The notes under the pieces: model-generated
What the model saw: only the letters and a program-made list of their open reading frames with translations
Told to the model about the DNA's origin: nothing
The model's database searches: none
Assembly (NCBI RefSeq): GCF_012932375.1
Contig: NZ_JAAIIG010000002.1
Location: 186,001 to 250,000 of the forward strand
Length of the DNA: 64,000 nt
Direction: 5' to 3'
Origin: Bifidobacterium olomucense
GTDB lineage: Bacteria > Actinomycetota > Actinomycetes > Actinomycetales > Bifidobacteriaceae
Translations under genes and position numbers: made by a program
In this document: one piece after another, positions 35,491 to 43,498 of the stretch
Position numbering within the stretch: the stretch's first letter is position 1
Layout of the letters: each line of letters starts with the position of its first letter

Positions 35491-37038
35491 TCAGGCCTGT
35501 GCCTGCGGCCAGCACTTCTCGTACGGCACGCCGGTGAGGCTTTCCACGACCTGCTTGGTCTCGCTGGTCACATCGGCCTTGCTGCCGCCGTTTTTGAGAC
35601 GGTTGATCTCGTTGTTCAGGATGCCGTCGGTGCGCTTGTCGAGCTTGAAGGTCAGGGCGATAATCCAGGAGAGCACCAGACCAATGACCGTCCAGCCGAT
35701 CATCACGAACACGATGCCGTTCTGCACGCCGGCGCTGGCGGTGGAGGCCTTGGAATCGAAGCCGACATAGGCGAGATAGCCGCCGATGGCCATGGACACG
35801 AAGCCCTTCAGGATGCGGGCGATGAAGTAGGTGGAACCGGTGAAGATGGAGGTGCGGTTCTTGCCGGAGACGATCTCATCGACATCCGGGATGAACGGGA
35901 AGACCGTCCAGCAGGGGAACCAGATGAGGCCGCGGGCGATGAACCAGAAGATGCAGGCGGCGATCGCCACCACGACGAACTGCCCGTCATCCATGGTGGG
36001 CTGCAGCTTCCACGTGGCGAACAGGCCGCCGAGCGCGACGATGCCCAGTCCGAAGGCGAGCTGGAAGATGTTGCGGGGGCCGATCTTGGCGAACAGCAGG
36101 CCCCAGACCGGCTTGAAGAACTCGGCGATGACGGCGAACGACAGCAGCATGGAGGCGAAGGCCGTGTTCTTGCCCCAGCAGAAGATCGCGAAGAACACGA
36201 AGGTCTGGCCGAAGATGTCCATCATGCAGTGGCTCAGCAGGTAGATGCCCATGAACTTGCGGAACGAGGAGATGCGGAAGGTCGAGATGTAGTCCACGGC
36301 GAGCTTGCCGACGTTCCTGCACCAGCGGGAGAAGCTGAACGGCTGCTTCTGCTCGGCCTCGATCTTGGCGACATCGTATCCGGCCTCTTCCGGCGTCATC
36401 TCCCATGTGGTGCGGGAGACGATGAACAGGACGATGGCGAACAGCACCGTGATGCCGATGGCGAAGGTCTGGTAGGAGATGGCCCTGTCCTCGCCGATCG
36501 TCGACAGCATCCATCCGCCGACCGCGGGGATGGCCACCGTGGAGACGCCCGACACGATCATGCGCACGGTGGACAGCAGCGTACGTCCGTTGTAATCGCT
36601 GGTCATTTCGGTGGGCAGCGAGGAGTAGGAGACCAGGAACATCTGCAGCACGACGATGAACAGCGTGTACAGCGCGAAGTAGGCAACGAACGGCAGGCTC
36701 GGAATCCACATCAGCGAGGTGATCAGCACCAGCGGGGAGGCCAGCAGCAGGAAGAAGCGACGACGACCGAACTTGCGGCCGAGCTTGTAGCGATAGAAGT
36801 TGTCGGACAGGGAACCGAAGATGATGGACGACACGGCGCTGACGATGGTGGCGACGCCGATGATGCTCTGCGCCTGGGCGATGTCCAGTCCGGCGAACGT
36901 GGTCCAGAACAGGGCCAGATACGTGCCCGTCAGAGTGGTGGAGCCGCCGCCGTAGAAATCACCGATGGCGTAGCCAAGCGCACTGCCGATGGTGACCTTG
37001 CGCGTTCGCGGCAAGGTCGCACTGATTGCCTGAGACAT
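35491..37038 (-). CDS. GPH-family sugar:cation symporter (first copy)
   Basis: A 515-residue, 12-helix transporter of the glycoside-pentoside-hexuronide family. Typical features: ALGYAIGDFYGGGSTTL near the N-terminus, FGSLSDNF, KLGRKFGRRRFFLL, and SSLPTEMTSDYNGRTLLSTVR. A second GPH transporter (39548-41113) in the same locus shares its layout and both ends (AIGDFYGGG; YEKCWPQ or YEQCWPQ), so the two are clearly homologous. It probably imports a uronide or pentoside. Divergent from the LacI gene at 37186, which probably controls it. Confidence 0.87.
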   Translation of the reverse strand: MSQAISATLPRTRKVTIGSALGYAIGDFYGGGSTTLTGTYLALFWTTFAGLDIAQAQSIIGVATIVSAVSSIIFGSLSDNFYRYKLGRKFGRRRFFLLLASPLVLITSLMWIPSLPFVAYFALYTLFIVVLQMFLVSYSSLPTEMTSDYNGRTLLSTVRMIVSGVSTVAIPAVGGWMLSTIGEDRAISYQTFAIGITVLFAIVLFIVSRTTWEMTPEEAGYDVAKIEAEQKQPFSFSRWCRNVGKLAVDYISTFRISSFRKFMGIYLLSHCMMDIFGQTFVFFAIFCWGKNTAFASMLLSFAVIAEFFKPVWGLLFAKIGPRNIFQLAFGLGIVALGGLFATWKLQPTMDDGQFVVVAIAACIFWFIARGLIWFPCWTVFPFIPDVDEIVSGKNRTSIFTGSTYFIARILKGFVSMAIGGYLAYVGFDSKASTASAGVQNGIVFVMIGWTVIGLVLSWIIALTFKLDKRTDGILNNEINRLKNGGSKADVTSETKQVVESLTGVPYEKCWPQAQA

Positions 37039-37141
37039 GATTGCTTCTTTCTCTTTCGATTCCCCACAACTTCATTGACACTGTGTGGAATCCTCTGTGA
37101 ATCAGAACACGATCAGTCTCGCAAGAATCGCGCGCCCGCAT

Positions 37142-37176
37142 TTTTTGTTGCAAAAAGTTTCATTACAAATCATAAT
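37142..37176 (+). promoter_or_regulatory. lacI promoter with overlapping operator
   Basis: TTGCAA (37148-37153), 17 bases, CATAAT (37171-37176), with the ATG 9 bases later. A palindrome TTTTTG-TTG-CAAAAA (37142-37156) overlaps the -35 and contains TTGTTGCAAAAAG, similar to TTGTTGCCAAAGG at the LacI-SBP promoter. This suggests autoregulation. Confidence 0.6.
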
Positions 37177-37185
37177 CAACTAGTG

Positions 37186-38319
37186 ATGCACAAGAAAGTA
37201 ACAATCTACGACATCGCCAAGGAGGCCGGCGTCAGCCCAGCGACGGTGTCACGGGCCCTGTCCCGGCCGGGACTCGTATCCTCCGTCACCATCGCCAACG
37301 TCCGGTCCGTCGCGGAACGGCTCGGCTACGATACACCCAAGCGAATCCGACAGCTCGATGATTCGGCCGCCGCAACCATATCAACGCAACGTACCGGTTT
37401 GGTCGCGGTCGTTGCACCGGATATCGCCAATCCATTCCAATCGACCTGCATCAAAGTGGTGCAGAACGTGATGGCCTCCCATGGATACACGGTCATCGTT
37501 TCAGACACCATGGAGAACATGCTTGCGCATAAGTTGCTGAGCAACGTGTGGATGCAACAGATTGACGGAGCCGTGCTCATCGCCCCCAGAACCGGAGAAG
37601 CGGAACTGCATAAAATCGCCGATACCATGCCGCTGACGATAATCAACAGATCCGTGCCAGGCATCGATCAAGTGCTTTCCGATACGCGGAATGCCGTACG
37701 CCAGGCGGTGCTTTCTCTGCAGGTTGCAGGCGTATCCACCATCACGTATCTAGCCGGGCCTTCATCATCTTGGTCCGACAGCAATCGACATAACCTTATC
37801 GTTCATGAGGCGAAACATCTGGGTATGTCGGTAACGCATATTCAAGCAACTCAGCCCACCATGGAAAGCGGATTCAAAGCCATCGGCAAATTCCTCAGGC
37901 ATCCCACAGATGCATTGTTCGCTTTCAATGACATCATGGCAATCGGTTTCATGGCTGCCGCGCAAGGCAATGGCATGCATATACCAGCCGATGTAAAAGT
38001 GGTTGGATTCGACGACATTCCCATGTCCGCATTCACCAATCCAACATTGTCCACGATTCACCTGCCGGTGGAGCAGAACGCCCACAACGCCGCCCAGTTG
38101 CTGCTACATAGAATACGACGCTCCAACATGGGCGGGGCGCAAACCGTGACGGAACAGGCGATGTTCATCGAGCGTGGCAGCATCCACGCCACAAAAGCCA
38201 TGAGCACGAGCACACTGACATCAGCGTCAGACAGTGCGACGGGGACACTCCATAGCCACGAAACGAAACAGGCTTATTCCTGCATATCATGTGCAGGAAT
38301 AAGCCTGTCAATGTCTTAA
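37186..38319 (+). CDS. LacI-family transcriptional repressor
   Basis: A 377-residue cytoplasmic regulator. The N-terminal helix-turn-helix is VTIYDIAKEAGVSPATVSRA; the sugar-binding domain starts near TGLVAVVAPDIANPFQST and includes GFDDIPMSAFTNPTLSTI. Start ATG 37186 directly precedes the HTH. The C-terminal 40 residues (Ser/Thr-rich, ending SCISCAGISLSMS) extend past the normal LacI end and are encoded by the terminator hairpin of the convergent trpD. It is divergent from the first GPH gene and probably represses it; the inducer is unknown. Confidence 0.9.
   Translation: MHKKVTIYDIAKEAGVSPATVSRALSRPGLVSSVTIANVRSVAERLGYDTPKRIRQLDDSAAATISTQRTGLVAVVAPDIANPFQSTCIKVVQNVMASHGYTVIVSDTMENMLAHKLLSNVWMQQIDGAVLIAPRTGEAELHKIADTMPLTIINRSVPGIDQVLSDTRNAVRQAVLSLQVAGVSTITYLAGPSSSWSDSNRHNLIVHEAKHLGMSVTHIQATQPTMESGFKAIGKFLRHPTDALFAFNDIMAIGFMAAAQGNGMHIPADVKVVGFDDIPMSAFTNPTLSTIHLPVEQNAHNAAQLLLHRIRRSNMGGAQTVTEQAMFIERGSIHATKAMSTSTLTSASDSATGTLHSHETKQAYSCISCAGISLSMS
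38268..38308 (-). terminator. trpD terminator lying inside the 3' end of lacI
   Basis: A perfect 17-base stem, ACAGGCTTATTCCTGCA and its complement, with a 7-base loop; on the minus strand TTTCGTTTCG follows. It is the terminator of trpD but sits before the lacI stop codon. Confidence 0.8.
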
Positions 38320-38328
38320 GCGGGTCAA

Positions 38329-39375
38329 TCATGCCTTGGACTTGGCGGTTTCGATCCATTTGTTCAGCAGGGCCTCGGCCTTGCCGGAGTCGACGGCATC
38401 TTCGGCGATCTTGTATCCTTCGGCGAAGCGCTCGGCGAGCGTGCCCTCGCCGACCAGATGACCGTCGGCCACGATGGCGGAGGCGGCGTTGAGCAGCGCG
38501 GTGGAGCGGGACGGCACGTCCTTGCCGGCCAGGAAGTCACGGAAGGCGGCGGCGTTGACCTCGGGTTCGCCACCCTTGAGGTCGGCGACGTCGATCTTGG
38601 CGAGACCCAGATCCACGGTCGGGTCGAAATCGGTCTCGGTGACCTTACCATCGCGGATCTCCCACACGGAGACCGGGCCGGTGGGCGCGAGCTCGTCCAT
38701 GCCCTCGTGCGAGGTGTAGACCATGCCGGACTGGCCGGCCGCGGCGTAGGCGGCGGCCATGATCGGGCTCATGGCGCGGTTGGCGCAGCCGATGGCCACG
38801 TGCGCCGGCTTGGCCGGGTTGGTCAGCGGGCCGAGCACGTTGAACACGCACGGGATGCCGAGCGCGGCGCGCACGGGACCCACGAAGCGCATGGCCGGGT
38901 GGAAGGTGCGGGCGAACGCGAAGGTGATGCCCACCTCGTCGCCGACCTCGCCCACGGCTTCGGGCTTGAGGTCCAGCGGCAGGCCGAGCGCCTCGAGCAC
39001 ATCGGCGGCGCCGCACTTCGAGGAGGCGGCGCGGTTGCCGTGCTTGACGATCTTCACGCCGGCCGCGGCGGCCACCACGGAACCCATGGTGGACAGGTTC
39101 ACCGTGGCGAAGCCGTCGCCGCCGGTGCCCACGATGTCCGTGGTCTCACCAGAGACCTTGAGCGGAATGGCGTGCGAGACCATGGCCTTGGCGGCGCCGG
39201 ACACCTCCTCGGCGGTCAGGCCCAGCTGCTGCTGCATGGCGAGCGCGGCACCCACGGCGGCCGGGTTCGCGTTGCCCTTCATCAGATCGTCCACGAACCA
39301 TTCGGATTCCTCGGCGCTCAGGTGGTCTCCCCCGACCAGCTTGGTGAGAATCGACTTCCATGTGATCTCTGCCAT
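38329..39375 (-). CDS. trpD: Anthranilate phosphoribosyltransferase
   Basis: A 348-residue enzyme that joins anthranilate to PRPP in tryptophan synthesis. Seen: GTGGDGFATVNLSTMGS (diphosphate-binding), KHGNRAASSKCGAADVLEAL and GPLTNPAKPAHVAIG. Start ATG 39373-39375 follows AAGGAGG. The gene is isolated from any other trp gene and lies inside a sugar utilisation locus, with its own terminators on both sides. It is visibly very GC-rich compared with the lacI gene next to it. Confidence 0.95.
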   Translation of the reverse strand: MAEITWKSILTKLVGGDHLSAEESEWFVDDLMKGNANPAAVGAALAMQQQLGLTAEEVSGAAKAMVSHAIPLKVSGETTDIVGTGGDGFATVNLSTMGSVVAAAAGVKIVKHGNRAASSKCGAADVLEALGLPLDLKPEAVGEVGDEVGITFAFARTFHPAMRFVGPVRAALGIPCVFNVLGPLTNPAKPAHVAIGCANRAMSPIMAAAYAAAGQSGMVYTSHEGMDELAPTGPVSVWEIRDGKVTETDFDPTVDLGLAKIDVADLKGGEPEVNAAAFRDFLAGKDVPSRSTALLNAASAIVADGHLVGEGTLAERFAEGYKIAEDAVDSGKAEALLNKWIETAKSKA

Positions 39376-39480
39376 TGTTCCTCCTTGACGCACATTAGCG
39401 CCCGATAGCTAGTAACGCGGCTCATTGTAATGGCCATACGTTTCTCGAGACGCAAACTTCCATATTGCAAAATGAGGCAA

Positions 39481-39509
39481 AGGCTCTCCTCCGGTGGAGA
39501 GGAGAGCCT
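39481..39509 (-). terminator. Terminator after the second GPH transporter
   Basis: AGGCTCTCCTC and GAGGAGAGCCT form an 11-base stem with a 7-base loop; on the minus strand it is followed by a T-rich stretch TTTGCCTCATTTT. Confidence 0.75.
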
Positions 39510-39547
39510 CATTCAGCGATTGTCTAGCAATCAGCAGTCATCGAAAT

Positions 39548-41113
39548 TCACTCGGTGGTCTGCGGCCAGCACTGCTCGTACTTGATGCCGGTGAGCTGCT
39601 CGACGACCTTCTTGGTGTCGGGATCGACGTCCTTCTTCTTGCCGCCGGCCTTGAGACGGTCGATTTCGGCGAGCAGGACGGCGTCGGTCTTCTTGTCGAG
39701 CTTCATCGTGAAGGAGATGATCCAGGCCACGGCGAGACCGGCGATGATCCACCACACCAGCACGGTACCGATGGCGTTCACGGCCTGCTCGGGCTGCGGC
39801 TTGCCGGCCTTGAAGGCGGTCTCGACGAAGCCGTTGGCGCCGAGGTACCAACCCCAGGCCATGGCGGACAGGCCGGCGGTGATCTTGCGGGCGAACTGCT
39901 GGAAGCCGATGTACAGGCCGCCGCGGTTCTCGCCGGCCATAATCATGTCGACGTCCGGGATGAACGGGAACACGTTCCACGGGATGAACCAGGTCATGGC
40001 GCGGAAGATGAGCCACCAGACCATGACCACGTACAGCGCGGTGTTCCAGACGGCGGTGTTGTTCTGGGAGGCGGTCTGCCACAGGCCCCACAGGCCAAGA
40101 AGGCCGAGGATGGCGCCGGCGAAGTTCAGGGAGAACATCTTGCGAGGACCGAGCTTGGAGAAGATCCAGCCGAACACGGGCTTGAGCGGCTCGCCGATCA
40201 GGGCCATGCCGAGCAGGGCGGTGCCGAAGGCGACCGGCTTGTTGAGGTTGTAGAGCACGAAGAACAGCCACACCTGGCCGAAGATGTCCAAGAAGGACTG
40301 GCCGAGCAGGTAGATGAGGATGTGCTTGCGGAAGGTCTTGTTGCGCAGGGTGGAGAAATAGCCTACGAAGATGTCGCCCACGCCCTTGAGCCACTTGCCG
40401 AAGTTGAACGGCTCCTTCTTCTCGGCCTCGATGGCCGCCTCGTCGAAGCCGGCCTCCTCCGGGGTCAGCTCCCAGGTGGACTTGTAGGCGATGAACACGA
40501 ACACCGCGAACAGCACGATGAAGAAGCCCATGGCGATGGTGTAGGACGAGCTCTGCTTCTCACCGAGCGCCTTGAGGAACGCGGCAGCGCCCAGCGGGAT
40601 CACGGCGGTGGAGATGCCGGAGAACAGCATGCGGGTGGTGGACAGCATCGTGCGGCCGTTGAAATCGGTGGTCATCTCGTTCGGAAGCACCGAGTACGGG
40701 GTCATGATGAGCTGATTGGCGATGATCCACAGCGCGTACACCACGAAGTATCCCCATACCGGCAGGCCCGGAACGTACATGAGTATGGTGACCAGCAGGA
40801 CAGGCACGCCCAGCAGGATCAGGAAGCGACGGCGTCCGAACTTGCGGCCGATCTTCCACTTGTACAAGTTGTCGGACAGCGTGCCGAAAATGAGGGCGGA
40901 GAATGCGGCGAGCATCGTCGCGATACCGACGATGGACTGGGCCTGCGCCACCTTCAGTCCGGCGAATGTGGTCCAGAACAAGGTGAGGAATGTGGCGATC
41001 TGGCCGAAGCCGCCGCCGTAGAAATCACCGAACGCGTATCCGATCGCGTTGATGAGCTTGATCTTGCGTCCCTGAGGCGCCTTAGCCTCGGGAGCTGCTG
41101 TCTGCTGTGACAT
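39548..41113 (-). CDS. GPH-family sugar:cation symporter (second copy)
   Basis: A 521-residue, 12-helix transporter clearly homologous to the one at 35491-37038: AIGYAFGDFYGGGFGQ, FGTLSDNLYKWKIGRKFGRR, SVLPNEMTTDFNGRTMLSTT. The C-terminus is rich in charged residues and ends KYEQCWPQTTE. It follows the GH115-like gene on the same strand (180-base gap) and probably imports that enzyme's substrate. GAAAGGAATG precedes the ATG. The GC-rich codon use resembles the first copy. Confidence 0.87.
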   Translation of the reverse strand: MSQQTAAPEAKAPQGRKIKLINAIGYAFGDFYGGGFGQIATFLTLFWTTFAGLKVAQAQSIVGIATMLAAFSALIFGTLSDNLYKWKIGRKFGRRRFLILLGVPVLLVTILMYVPGLPVWGYFVVYALWIIANQLIMTPYSVLPNEMTTDFNGRTMLSTTRMLFSGISTAVIPLGAAAFLKALGEKQSSSYTIAMGFFIVLFAVFVFIAYKSTWELTPEEAGFDEAAIEAEKKEPFNFGKWLKGVGDIFVGYFSTLRNKTFRKHILIYLLGQSFLDIFGQVWLFFVLYNLNKPVAFGTALLGMALIGEPLKPVFGWIFSKLGPRKMFSLNFAGAILGLLGLWGLWQTASQNNTAVWNTALYVVMVWWLIFRAMTWFIPWNVFPFIPDVDMIMAGENRGGLYIGFQQFARKITAGLSAMAWGWYLGANGFVETAFKAGKPQPEQAVNAIGTVLVWWIIAGLAVAWIISFTMKLDKKTDAVLLAEIDRLKAGGKKKDVDPDTKKVVEQLTGIKYEQCWPQTTE

Positions 41114-41138
41114 TACAGCATTCCTTTCTCCATCCAGG

Positions 41139-41151
41139 CTTGGAATCCAAG
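41139..41151. promoter_or_regulatory. Palindrome CTTGGAATCCAAG before the second GPH gene
   Basis: A perfect 6-base inverted repeat with one central base lies 25 bases before the transporter's start, inside a wider inverted stretch (CCGGTTT / AAACCGG, 41153-41202). It may be an operator or an intercistronic hairpin controlling transporter level. Confidence 0.4.
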
Positions 41152-41293
41152 TCCGGTTTTTCTTTTTCTTACTCCTCCGCTTCTGTGTGCAAGAAACCGG
41201 AGAGGGAAGTGTGATTCCGGGGAAGTCTCACATCGTTGAATGGGACTCCCCCATCCGCTGCGCCCCTCATCAGAGGGGACTATGGTCTGGACG

Positions 41294-43309
41294 CTACTTG
41301 TCCCACTTGGCCTTCATGGCGGCGAAGATCTCACGGTCGGTCGGGTGGTTTTCCATGTTCATGATGACGAACACGTTCTTTTCCCAATCCGGGTAGCAGA
41401 AATCACGCAACCACTGGTAGTAGTGCGGGCCGTCGCCCACGCAACGCAGGTAGCCCATGAGCTGCTCGCACACCCATGCGGATTGCTTGATGTCGGTCAG
41501 GCAGTCGTTGCGCCAGAAGCCTTCCCACTTGCCGTGTTCGCGGTCACGCATCGCATGGTCGCCGGCGGTGAATTCCTCGGCCGCGAGTCCGGCATCGTAG
41601 AACGCGTGCTGCCAGTCTTCCTCGTATCCGGCGAGCAATGCATCGCACACATGCACGGATGCGGCCACCGAATGCTCGTAGATGCCGACTTCCACGCCGA
41701 TGGAGTCGCGAATGAGCTCTGCAGCGTCCTCCTCACCCCGAAGTTCGGCGGAGATGGCGGCAAGTTCCACTTTGTCGGCCAGATCGGCGTAACGCTTGAC
41801 GGCCGGAGCGATGAGATTGCGGTAGAACTCGATCTGTTCCTTGAGGTTCTTGCCGTCATGCATCCAGCGCAGATCCTGTGCGGGGGCCTGCTTGTCGCGT
41901 AGCCACTGGGTGATGAGCATACGCGGCACATGGTTGAAGTACTGCTCGCCGGCATGGTCGTCCCAGTTCGGGCCGTACTGCACGGCGACCTTCCAGTACT
42001 CCTCGTACAGGTCGAAGACGGCATCCACGTTCTCTTCGCCGTAATAGTCGGCGATGTACTGCTTGGCGACTTTCTCAAAGTCGATCTTGCCTTCGCGCCA
42101 GATGGCGGCGATGAAGTTCAGGAAGTAGACATGCGGCTTGATGTTGGAGGCGTTGACGATCCACACGTCGTCGCCACCGTTGACGATCACGTTCTCCAGT
42201 TCCTTGGACACAAGACGCGGATCGTTGGTGATATCGGTGGTGTGGTTGGCGGCCTGCAGGTCGTAGAAGCTGGCGTGGTAGTAGATGCCGTTGTCGCCGT
42301 CGTTGGTGGGCATGGCGGGCACGCGCGGATTGTTGTTTTCCTGGCGACGGGAGACCATGCGGCCGAAGCCGTTGTCGGCCCAGATCTTGGCGACCTGCTT
42401 CGGATAGGTCAGGACTCCTGCGCGGTAGAGCTCCATGGCTTCGCCATACAGGTAGATGCAGCATTGCGCACCCGGGTCGGCGTCCTGCACCATGTCGTAT
42501 TGGCGCTGGATGATCTCGGAGAGCAGCTTGCCGCGAGCCTCGTCGGTGGCGTAACGCGGGTCGAAGTTCCAGAACGGCTGATCGCCCTGTCCTCGGAAGC
42601 CCAAGGTCCACACGGTGCGCTTGCCCTTCTGCGCCTCGATGGCCTCACGCCACAAGGCTTCGAAACGAGGTTCCTCTTCAGGCCACTTTGGCTGCACGCC
42701 CGGATAGGCGGCGGCGAACATGCGGGCGCCAAGCGGGCAGGCGTGGTGCTGGTTGATGTAGAAGCCCATGTCTTGGGCGAGCTTCAGATGCGGCTCACCG
42801 CGCTGGCCGGAACCGGGGATGACCATGTTGCCGCCAAGACGGTAGACGGTTTCGAACGCCAGTCGCCATGTCTTGTCTGAATCGTTGTCGAATTTCCAGT
42901 CTTCCAACAACACTTCATCGTTGATGAAGAAACCCTTGTATTTGACGGCGGTCGGCTTGCTGGTCAGAGCGAAATCATCGGCGACTTCGATGCTGGGCGC
43001 CGGCTCAAAACGCTGATCGTTCCAGAACCAAAAATCCTTGACGCCAAGCACTTCGCGGCTGACCGCATACAGACCGTAGATGAACCCGAAGTCGTCACCG
43101 GCATGAATCTCAAGATTGCCGTCCGACACACGCACTTCATAGGTTTCCGGATTATGGGGTCCTTCAACCAGCACGATGTTCGCACCCTGCCGTTCGGACG
43201 GCAGCACCGTTGCTTTCAGGTCACGCTCGATGTCCTCGACCGCAAACGCCACGGCTTTGGACGGCGCCGCGCCCACAACCTTCGTGGTGGCTGTGATGGA
43301 AATAGACAT
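41294..43309 (-). CDS. GH115-like glycoside hydrolase, probable alpha-glucuronidase
   Basis: A 671-residue protein without signal peptide, so intracellular. The N-terminal part has FAVEDIERDL and FGFIYGLYAVSREVLGV, followed by a core starting YKGFFINDEVLL; this order (small N-domain, then a (beta/alpha)8 core with an FINDE motif) matches GH115, whose members remove 4-O-methyl-glucuronic acid from xylan. It is shorter than typical members (about 800 or more residues) and seems to lack a C-terminal domain. Start ATG 43307-43309 follows TTGGAGG. Divergent from the LacI-SBP fusion gene. Confidence 0.72.
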   Translation of the reverse strand: MSISITATTKVVGAAPSKAVAFAVEDIERDLKATVLPSERQGANIVLVEGPHNPETYEVRVSDGNLEIHAGDDFGFIYGLYAVSREVLGVKDFWFWNDQRFEPAPSIEVADDFALTSKPTAVKYKGFFINDEVLLEDWKFDNDSDKTWRLAFETVYRLGGNMVIPGSGQRGEPHLKLAQDMGFYINQHHACPLGARMFAAAYPGVQPKWPEEEPRFEALWREAIEAQKGKRTVWTLGFRGQGDQPFWNFDPRYATDEARGKLLSEIIQRQYDMVQDADPGAQCCIYLYGEAMELYRAGVLTYPKQVAKIWADNGFGRMVSRRQENNNPRVPAMPTNDGDNGIYYHASFYDLQAANHTTDITNDPRLVSKELENVIVNGGDDVWIVNASNIKPHVYFLNFIAAIWREGKIDFEKVAKQYIADYYGEENVDAVFDLYEEYWKVAVQYGPNWDDHAGEQYFNHVPRMLITQWLRDKQAPAQDLRWMHDGKNLKEQIEFYRNLIAPAVKRYADLADKVELAAISAELRGEEDAAELIRDSIGVEVGIYEHSVAASVHVCDALLAGYEEDWQHAFYDAGLAAEEFTAGDHAMRDREHGKWEGFWRNDCLTDIKQSAWVCEQLMGYLRCVGDGPHYYQWLRDFCYPDWEKNVFVIMNMENHPTDREIFAAMKAKWDK

Positions 43310-43354
43310 GGTTCCTCCAAGTGAACTTGTCTGTTGCTTTTTGCTTCTGCGATG

Positions 43355-43367
43355 TTGAGCGCTTCCA
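43355..43367. promoter_or_regulatory. LacI-type operator candidate in the GH115 leader
   Basis: TTGAGCGCTTCCA resembles the central AGCGCT palindrome of LacI-family operators (TGGAAGCGCTTCCA type), with one half better than the other. It lies 46 bases before the GH115-like start codon. Confidence 0.5.
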
Positions 43368-43418
43368 CGCGCCTCGCATTGCTGACATGATTCATGTTCG
43401 TGCATCTCGGCAAGACCA

Positions 43419-43453
43419 TTGCGCTTGTTGCCAAAGGTTGCCATAATATTGCC
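43419..43453 (+). promoter_or_regulatory. Promoter of the LacI-SBP fusion gene with tandem GTTGCC repeats
   Basis: TTGCGC (43419-43424), 17 bases, CATAAT (43442-43447). GTTGCC at 43427 and 43437 and ATTGCC at 43448 are spaced 10-11 bases and fill the spacer and -10, so a bound regulator would block RNA polymerase. The same CATAAT and spacing occur at the other lacI promoter. Confidence 0.6.
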
Positions 43454-43498
43454 GAATGCTTGTTCGCCTAGGCAATGCCGCTGAAAGGAAGTCCGACC

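Noticed and set aside
35449..37185. A long plus-strand frame that runs opposite the first GPH gene and continues into lacI
   Set aside because: The first 579 codons are antisense to a clear transporter gene. The LacI domain, promoter and start all begin at 37186.
41265..41280. CCCCTC/GAGGGG hairpin after the GH115-like gene as terminator
   Set aside because: The stem is only 6 bases and no T tract follows, so read-through to the second GPH gene is more likely.
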